A program made the translations under genes and the position numbers. From contig UZAN01042764.1 in NCBI GenBank assembly GCA_900618425.1, forward strand, positions 1 to 13,960: a DNA stretch of 13,960 bases, in the 5' to 3' direction. Shown piece by piece: positions 8,441 to 13,960 of this stretch. Position 1 is the first letter of the stretch. Each line of letters starts with the position of its first letter. The DNA comes from Echinostoma caproni. Lineage: Eukaryota > Platyhelminthes > Trematoda > Plagiorchiida > Echinostomatidae. The notes beneath the pieces are model-generated. The model saw only the letters and a program-made list of their open reading frames with translations, did no database searches and had not been told where the DNA came from.

Positions 8441-9410
8441 TACACGCTTCATTTGCTCTATGAACGACGAATTCTCCTTATGAAATTGAATCAAACCCCA
8501 ATTACTATCAGCAATGCTTAAGTTACATATACGTTTGAATAACAAATCATAGACCGATTCCGTGACTATTTTCACTCATCTCTCCAGTGCGTGGTCAATA
8601 AACCTAACTCTGACTACTCAGGGCGGAGAAACCCCGTTCGGGTTAGATACAAAAACGGTTCAGTGGAGCGATAGAAAACGGATAACATTCTTCGTACCTG
8701 ATAGTTCTGAAAAGTGACACTACTTTGATCAATGAGAATTAATTGACTTATGTCAATGTTCTCATGTTTATTCGAAACTGGAGACGCAATGTTTTCATTG
8801 GCGAGGGAAAGATGCCACAATAAAGTGAATTTCTTCTTAAATTGGAAAATTATTATCGTTATTTTAAATTCTGATTCACTGCTTCCCGTTGTGTACTTCC
8901 CGAATTGCCAAGATCAGTATCTCTTTGTCAGAGTTTGCTTTTCTCCTATTGATCAATCAATGAGGAATCTGATGTTCGCCAGTTGGCGATCAAAGTTGAA
9001 CTTCGGAACACATAATTACTACGTGTGATACGAAATGCAAACTTCGCTATGAAAATAGGGATTAGTTTCACTGAAAATAAACGGAATGGGGGGAAATCAA
9101 TAGATAATTTGTCCCATCAGACACTGAAAACGGGCATACACAAAAGATACTCATCCATGGGGCCACGAGATACACGATCAGAATGCGAGATATCCGACTG
9201 AACGCGAGTATCCAAATATCATTCCTTACGACTGAATGTTTGTTAGTGCTCGAATGTTTTAGTAAATACTACCAGTCACTGAGTTTCTGAATCGCGGAAT
9301 TTCCAATCACTGCTCTTTTGGGAACAGGTTGTACTTTCCTCCAAGCGCCAGTAGTGAAAAAAATGCATAAAACATCTGAATCAGCGAGAGAATCTCGGTT
9401 TCATGTAATT
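8441..9410. other. No supported feature
   Basis: There are only short, random-looking open frames. The longest (8750-9028, plus) is rich in Phe, Leu, Ser and Asn, has no convincing splice signals and is not called. No tRNA or repeat is recognised. The stretch is probably intron or spacer. Confidence 0.5.
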
Positions 9411-9452
9411 GACTGACTGACTGACTGACTGACTGACTGACTGACTGACTGA
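9411..9452. repeat. (GACT)n tetranucleotide microsatellite
   Basis: Ten and a half perfect GACT units lie about 90 bp upstream of a hammerhead-like SINE. The repeat is pure, so it is likely to be length-polymorphic. Confidence 0.95.
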
Positions 9453-9539
9453 GTGTTTGGCTCACTGGCTATCTGCAACTGAATTTCTCATCGGAACGTG
9501 GTTACCGCGTTCATTTTTGTTTTTCCGTGAAGGACCTGG

Positions 9540-9641
9540 TTACCACATACGCCCTTTATATTTGCTGTCTGGGTTCAAACCCCTGGTATGTCTGTGGATA
9601 CTCACCACTGATGAGCTGTAAGATGAACGAAAATTAGTTTC
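9540..9641 (+). repeat. SINE-like relic with an intact hammerhead consensus box
   Basis: A B-box-like GGTTCAAACCC at 9572-9582 is followed 25 bases later by CTGATGAG (9608-9615), then CGAAAA (9628-9633). Both conserved hammerhead strands, CUGAUGA and GAAA, are unmutated and correctly ordered, and G9615-C9628 gives the usual closing pair of helix II. The rest of helix II is badly paired, and helix III would be only two A-T pairs around TTAG. The bases just before the box (GTGGATACTCAC) recall the equivalent segment of schistosome SINE-like repeats. No A box is convincing. A decayed copy from a hammerhead-bearing family is the best reading; a chance match of 11 conserved bases cannot be excluded. 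Confidence 0.5.
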
Positions 9642-10678
9642 TTTATAAACATGTCTGAGCATTTGTTTCGCGATATTCCTGACCCAGCACACAGGAAAAA
9701 GGAAATCTATTGACTGATACTCAAACAAAATATATTTATAAAATATCCACTGTGATTTCAATTTGATTACCTTTTGTAATAGTGTGTACGTGGGTGTTAG
9801 CGAATTCAATATTTTTATTCTGGGTAATTAATAAAGCTGGATCTTTATGAACATAAAATATCTGTACACGCTAGTTCAAATGGAAGTACAATAAATAATT
9901 GAAATGGATGCTTCAATGCTTAATAGAACCGAAACTTGAATGCATTGATGTTGGGAACACAAATAACTTGGCATGGAAGCGAGTTCCAGATATTACATAC
10001 TCTGAAACTGAAAATTGATGCAGGTAGTCTAGCCCACTCTTTTGGAGCAACAGTTCAAAGTTTAATTTGATCAATCTTGGGTTGCGTCACTAGACTACTA
10101 CACAGGGGGTTCGGTTGATGTCTTATTTGACGTGAGATAATCAAACCCCCCGAATTTGGTGATATTGAGATGAACAGAGTCCAAGAATTCACAGAATTTC
10201 AGTGTAGATCACCTACATCGAAATACTGCACAGTGCCCAGTGCCCTTTGTCACGTGACACTAATCAATAATTTACGTAATAGTTCTGTCAAATGCTTCCC
10301 CAGCCAACGCATCTTAGAGTGAACTTGCAAAATTGAGTCTTTTAAAATCCTAATCCATTAAACAGTAATTAGTTTAATTCCAGCAGCCTTCTTTATTCAT
10401 TATATTTGTAAAAACTTGTGCATTTCTAACTTTTCAGATACTGAGCGAAACATCGATACTTCAGTCTGTCACTTATATCTGTATTTGCATCAACTACTTT
10501 AATTTCTATTTTGCAGGGAAAAAATAACCTTGAATAGTCCAATTATTCATGTCTAGCGGAAACCGGTATGAGAAGATAGTAACCAAGTAGATGGATTGCG
10601 TTTGCATCGTATACTCCCCGTGTTGTTAAAGGACCAGATAAAATTCAGGAGTTAGAAAAGGCACTCATCACTAATACC
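9642..10678. other. No supported feature
   Basis: AT-rich DNA with short open frames and nothing I recognise. It fits intron or spacer sequence. Confidence 0.5.
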
Positions 10679-10708
10679 TATATATATTATATATATATAT
10701 ATATATAT
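10679..10708. repeat. (AT)n microsatellite, interrupted
   Basis: TA dinucleotides with one TAT-TAT interruption near 10687. The run ends at GGACGG. Confidence 0.95.
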
Positions 10709-10778
10709 GGACGGCTCTTCACGTTTTTCTCCTTCCACTCTGCCTGAAGCTGACTGGAACCTAACGTGACTGTATCAA

Positions 10779-11009
10779 TCAACCGGTTAAACTACGAAAT
10801 AAGCAAGGATACGCCCCATTTTGACGGACAGATGCATCCTGTTTTGCCTCGTTTACATTCACTATTGCTTTAGTGGGTCTATCGAATTGAATTCCGCTCC
10901 CGACACTGGTATTTTCATCAAACTGATGAGCTCCGGGACGAGTTGAACTTCGGTCATCGAAATAACCTAGTACCGTGGTGAGTGGGGACAGTTCTCCTCT
11001 ATTTATCAC
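10779..11009 (-). CDS. Possible coding exon, product unknown
   Basis: The minus-strand frame is open for 76 codons. Its composition is hydrophilic and balanced (YFDDRSSTRPGAHQFDENTS, RPTKAIVNVNEAKQDASV), quite unlike the random frames nearby. An acceptor-like CCACGGTACTAG (about 10968-10979) precedes GTTATTTCGATGAC, which would place the exon start at 10967. I see no good donor before the stop at 10779. No domain is recognised. It could be an exon of a minus-strand host gene or an old repeat. Confidence 0.28.
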   Translation of the reverse strand: MINRGELSPLTTVLGYFDDRSSTRPGAHQFDENTSVGSGIQFDRPTKAIVNVNEAKQDASVRQNGAYPCLFRSLTG

Positions 11010-11550
11010 GAACTATTCCTAGATATACTGTGAACCGGAAGTCAGTTGTTGGCAACGAAACCATTCGTTTTTACTGTTCAATATAGGTCTAACTAAAGAC
11101 ACTCGATTAAATCAGTCTGAGGGGAAACGATTGACGTGGTGAGTGAATCCGATTCCGTGGTAATCATAATCAGTGGTAACTACCTTGACTAAATCAACTT
11201 TTTTCAACACATAGATCATAAATGTGCTATTTTTCAAATTCAGACACAATATCCTTTACCGGGTAAGTGTGTAAGCAATGAGTACTGCATGTCCAATCCC
11301 GTGTTCTTTTCGGCAAATCATTTTGCCATTTAGTCGGGAGCTAAACGTAAGCGTAGGCAACAGATGTGTGAGACTATTTCTGGCGCTGAAATTGACCCAC
11401 CTCCTTTTTCTAGGATGAATCAAATGTGATTTCAACAAAATAGTATAAAATAGTAGTAGTAGTAGTAGTATATACAGTACATATATATATGAATACAAAT
11501 CAGGATCAGTGAGATTGTAGAAAGTCCAGTTGCGTGTCCCATGGAAGATG
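11010..11550. other. No gene; (TAG)n microsatellite inside
   Basis: A run of about seven TAG units lies at 11450-11470, directly followed by TA-rich sequence. A 120-codon minus-strand frame spanning 11256-11618 is an artefact: it includes the translated SINE and poly-Leu/Tyr from the TAG repeat. Nothing else is recognised. Confidence 0.55.
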
Positions 11551-11745
11551 GGCGGTGGTGGCCAAGTGGTCAGGTCACCAAATTGTGACCCGGAAGTCCC
11601 GGGTTCGAACCGCTCCACCGCCGTCCGTCTTCCCTACTTCTGTATCTCCCCAGGCAGCCTTTGTATGGCAGCAGCCCCCTTCCTGAAAGTTGACTGTGAA
11701 TTTGTTTACTCAATAAATAAAAAAGTAAGTAAAAAAGACACTTAC
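11551..11745 (+). repeat. tRNA-derived SINE, Ser/Leu-like head
   Basis: The head at 11551-11622 has a perfect A box TGGCCAAGTGG (11559-11569), a B box GGTTCGAACCG (11602-11612), and an 8-bp acceptor-like pairing of GGCGGTGG (11551-11558) with CCACCGCC (11615-11622). A GGTCAC/GTGACC hairpin (11573-11578 with 11585-11590) takes the place of a normal anticodon arm, and the T stem is mostly unpaired, so this is not a working tRNA. A tRNA-unrelated body follows (CTGTATCTCCCCAGGCAGCC and on). It ends in AATAAATAAAAAAGTAAGTAAAAAAG, the A-rich tail used for LINE-driven retrotransposition. Short open frames on both strands here are repeat artefacts that often appear as spurious predicted fluke proteins. 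Confidence 0.85.
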
Positions 11746-12218
11746 ATTTAAAAAAATATCCCAATGGAATTAGATTCCTCATAAAAACATTTTCGCGAAG
11801 GCCACAGTCCTCCAGTTGTATACGTTGCGGGCGTCGATCTTCCAGTCTTGGGTCAAACTTCATCAACACTGCTAGTTTCCGACTGCTCTATTCATTCCCC
11901 TTGATCTCTCACTGACTGCAGCTACTCTCAGAAAATTCATCGCGCAATGGTCGCCACGATGAAAAAAATTAAAAAAAGTATAAGTATTATTGTGTTGTAA
12001 AAATACCTGTTACTGGAGGCAACGATTCAATTGCATGTGTTCTTACTGAAATTTCAAACTCAAGCATAAGGTTTTCGGTACCTCCATTATGATGTTTATC
12101 TGTGTATATTTTACACCGGCTTGAGAACAAACATAACGCCAATGCAAAACAATGATAATGAAGTTATGGAAAGGTACAGAAAGATTCATTGAAAATGGAG
12201 CAAATTGAGAACACAGAG
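11746..12218. other. No supported gene
   Basis: Spacer between the SINE and the 3' end of the LINE. Open frames are shadows or random. No RNA gene is seen. Confidence 0.5.
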
Positions 12219-12222
12219 AACG

Positions 12223-12240
12223 AATGAATAAATGAATAAA
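12223..12240 (-). repeat. Short tandem 3' tail of the LINE
   Basis: The plus strand has two AATGAATA units plus AA, about 45 bp beyond the last conserved codons of the LINE (its 3' side on the minus strand). RTE elements usually end in such short tandem units rather than a long poly(A), so this marks the element's 3' boundary. Confidence 0.55.
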
Positions 12241-12954
12241 TTTTTTGGTAGTTTCACCATACACATTTGAAGACCTTTTTTGTGTTATGGGGAACGGGGT
12301 TTCGCTAAACAAACCGCATAGCAATCGCGCCACTGACTTCTATCCTGAGTCATATCTCCCAGCGTCTGTAACCATCGGCAATCCTCATCCCTTGGGCCCC
12401 ATTCTGGAAGGCGAGCTGCACCAACCGAAGCCAATACTGAGGCTAACTTCTTCATACCTTTACGCCATGTCATGGCCTGACCGCCGCGAAGCTTCTTCCA
12501 CCCTTGCCCAGCACGTGCACAGAGAGCACGGCGAAATAGTCGATGGGCAGGCATACGCAAAACATGGCCATCGGAGGCGGTGTAGAACGTCTTCTTCCGT
12601 TAGAGAACGACTATCAGTACCTAGCAAATTTTGTCATTGCTCACCCGATGTTCCCACCAGACACGAGCAATACTTCTAGGGCATCGGTGGTCGAGTACGG
12701 AAAGTCAAATAACATCCTCCGCTCGGAGAAGCCAGATCTTGCAACCGTAAAGCAGAACACTACGGACCGCCGTGGTGTACACCCTTCCCTAAAGGGACAG
12801 TCAGATGTCACGGCGGCGTCACAGGTGTCGCAGGTTGGCGAAAGCTACTCTAGCTTTCACTACTCGTGATGTGATCTCTTCCTCAACCCCACATCCAGCT
12901 GTGATTAAGCTCCCAGCCACTTCCAGCTAATCACCACAGACGGTGAGTGCAGGC

Positions 12955-12955
12955 N
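12955..12955. other. Single N inside the LINE
   Basis: One undetermined base lies at the point where the LINE frame shifts between KVLIPDW and the next conserved block. Part of the apparent frameshift may therefore be a sequencing problem. Confidence 0.7.
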
Positions 12956-13320
12956 CTCCTACCAGTCTGGAATCAGCACTTTGGACTTTGATGGTGCAAA
13001 CTACATACCATTCTTGGATACCTCTATCTCCAAGTGATGTAAAGCTTATTGGACTGCCTGCATGTTGTCACCCAGCAAGATGATGTCATCGGCATATTCT
13101 AAGTCAAGGACTCTGTTGCCTGGGAGATATTTGACTCCCCCGTCTGCTATACTGGACAAAGCGTCCTGCAGAACATCCTCTATGGCGAAGTTGAAATGGA
13201 AAGGGAATATAGGGTGGCCTTGTCGAACTCCACTGGAGACGGCGAAGGGTGGTGAAAGCTTCCCATAAGCTTTAATCCGACCTGAGGTATGACGATACAA
13301 CTAGTTCATTGTTTGCATTG

Positions 13321-13960
13321 TGAGTTGTTGTGCTACTCGGTCACCCAGTGCAGAGTAGGCCTTGTTCGAGGATGCACTCTAACCTTTACGCACCCAAGCG
13401 CGAGCTACAAGTCAGCAGTATTGTTCCAGATAAGCCGGTGACCGGTCGGCTGGTTCATTCGCCTTCTCTGGAAGACCCTGTCCCGTAGATGGAATTTGAC
13501 GAGGGGCAATGACCGTATTCAGTGGCGGGGCAGGCTCACCACGTCACAGCGCTGTCATAAGAGACATGTTGTGTTGTGTGTGGAGAACCCTTGCCAAGTG
13601 GTAAACCCACCACATCCTCGAGCACTGCCGGTGACCGTTCGCGAAAGTTAATTCAGTGAGAATAAATCCACTTTATTCACTAGGCAATCATATTAAGTAC
13701 CATAAGTTTTAAGTGCACTTTCATTTGGATGTTTTCCTAAATGTTTGTTGAAGAGGAAACTGTTGCACCGATTTTCCGTTAAAATTTGTGACAAGTAACA
13801 TGTGGTTGCAGATGGAACACACAAGACATTCAATCGCGACCTTGAGTAAAGTTTGACACATGCCGAAAGTTGAATGAAAACGTGTTTTCGGTAGTCTACC
13901 TATGACTCGGAACTATAGGGAACTTACAAAACCGGGGAACGCATTTTTTGATATTTTGTG
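13321..13960. other. Unassigned, GC-richer left half
   Basis: Beyond the truncation of the LINE the homology stops. About 13380-13640 is GC-richer than the rest of the window and looks like another repeat, but I recognise no coding motif. An A-box-like TTGCCAAGTGG (13591-13601) lacks a good B box. A 6-bp inverted repeat GAAAAC/GTTTTC is at 13876-13889. No gene is seen to the end of the window. Confidence 0.45.

Larger units (their letters stand above)
12219..13320 (-). pseudogene. RTE-like LINE, 5'-truncated and decayed
   Basis: On the minus strand, 13300-13046 encodes RT palm sequence: YRHTSGRIKAYGKLSPPF, SGVRQGHPIFPFHFNFAIED and LDLEYADDIILLGDN, with the YADD box intact. It continues past stops with LEIEVSKNGM and FAPSKSKVLI, then VVKARVAFANLRHL, GRVYTTAVRSVLLYG, LSVLDHRCPRSIARVWWEH, and the C-terminal block LRMPAHRLFRRALCARAGQG with MTWRKGMKKLASVLA (12560-12285). 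This order and these motifs are those of RTE-clade elements of flukes. More than six stops, several at former CGA or CAG codons, a deletion near 12925 and at least two frameshifts make it inactive. The endonuclease half is absent. The 3' end is a short tandem repeat at 12223-12238. Confidence 0.9.

Noticed and set aside
10923..10943. CTGATGAGCTCCGGGACGAG as a hammerhead core
   Set aside because: GAAA is replaced by GAGT, helix II has a mismatch and little loop, and the opposite strand is a plausible coding frame.
11551..11622. Functional tRNA gene
   Set aside because: There is no anticodon arm, the T stem is largely unpaired, and an A-rich SINE body follows.
12245..12869. Plus-strand ORFs of 144 and 108 codons
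   Set aside because: They are antisense shadows of the minus-strand LINE, whose RT and C-terminal motifs are clear.
13591..13650. tRNA or SINE with A box TTGCCAAGTGG
   Set aside because: The only candidate B box (GTTCGCGAA) misses key bases and no acceptor pairing is seen.
1..13960. CRISPR array, bacterial operon or phage system
   Set aside because: There are no direct repeats with spacers, no closely packed ORFs and no ribosome binding sites. All evidence is eukaryotic.

Overview
The window looks like draft-assembly nuclear DNA from a trematode flatworm, most likely an opisthorchiid liver fluke (Clonorchis/Opisthorchis type). The main grounds are the repeat content: tRNA-derived SINEs with A and B boxes, a SINE tail related to the schistosome hammerhead repeats, a decayed RTE-clade LINE and a decayed Penelope-like element. 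AT-rich intron-like DNA, simple repeats and runs of N fit this. There is no operon structure, no ribosome binding sites and no intact long ORF. The organism call is an inference from remembered repeat families, not from a database search.

Layout from left to right. 1-1310 is mostly unassigned, with one possible plus-strand exon (343-518). 1311-1347 is a short minus-strand piece of SINE tail. 1348-3300 is unassigned DNA with an (AT)n tract, a (CA)n tract and three of the four places holding N. On the minus strand, 3336-3853 holds the most gene-like sequence in the window: a terminal exon with a poly(A) signal, a strong splice acceptor and an upstream open stretch, although the two do not join in phase across the most obvious donor. 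4271-4420 is a minus-strand SINE tail. 5110-6110 is a Penelope-like reverse transcriptase relic on the minus strand. 8150-8440 and 9540-9641 hold SINE pieces with hammerhead-ribozyme-like cores. 11551-11740 is a tRNA-derived SINE. 12219-13320 is the 3' part of an RTE-like LINE on the minus strand, with the YADD box intact but many stops.

The parts do not work together as a pathway. This is probably intronic or intergenic DNA of a host gene into which retroelements have inserted and decayed. The most unusual feature is the repeated pairing of a Pol III B box with a hammerhead-like core (CTGATGA / GAAA) and a shared GTGCTTCC tail. Two copies keep most of the core and two or more are eroded. This resembles the architecture of schistosome SINE-like hammerhead repeats.
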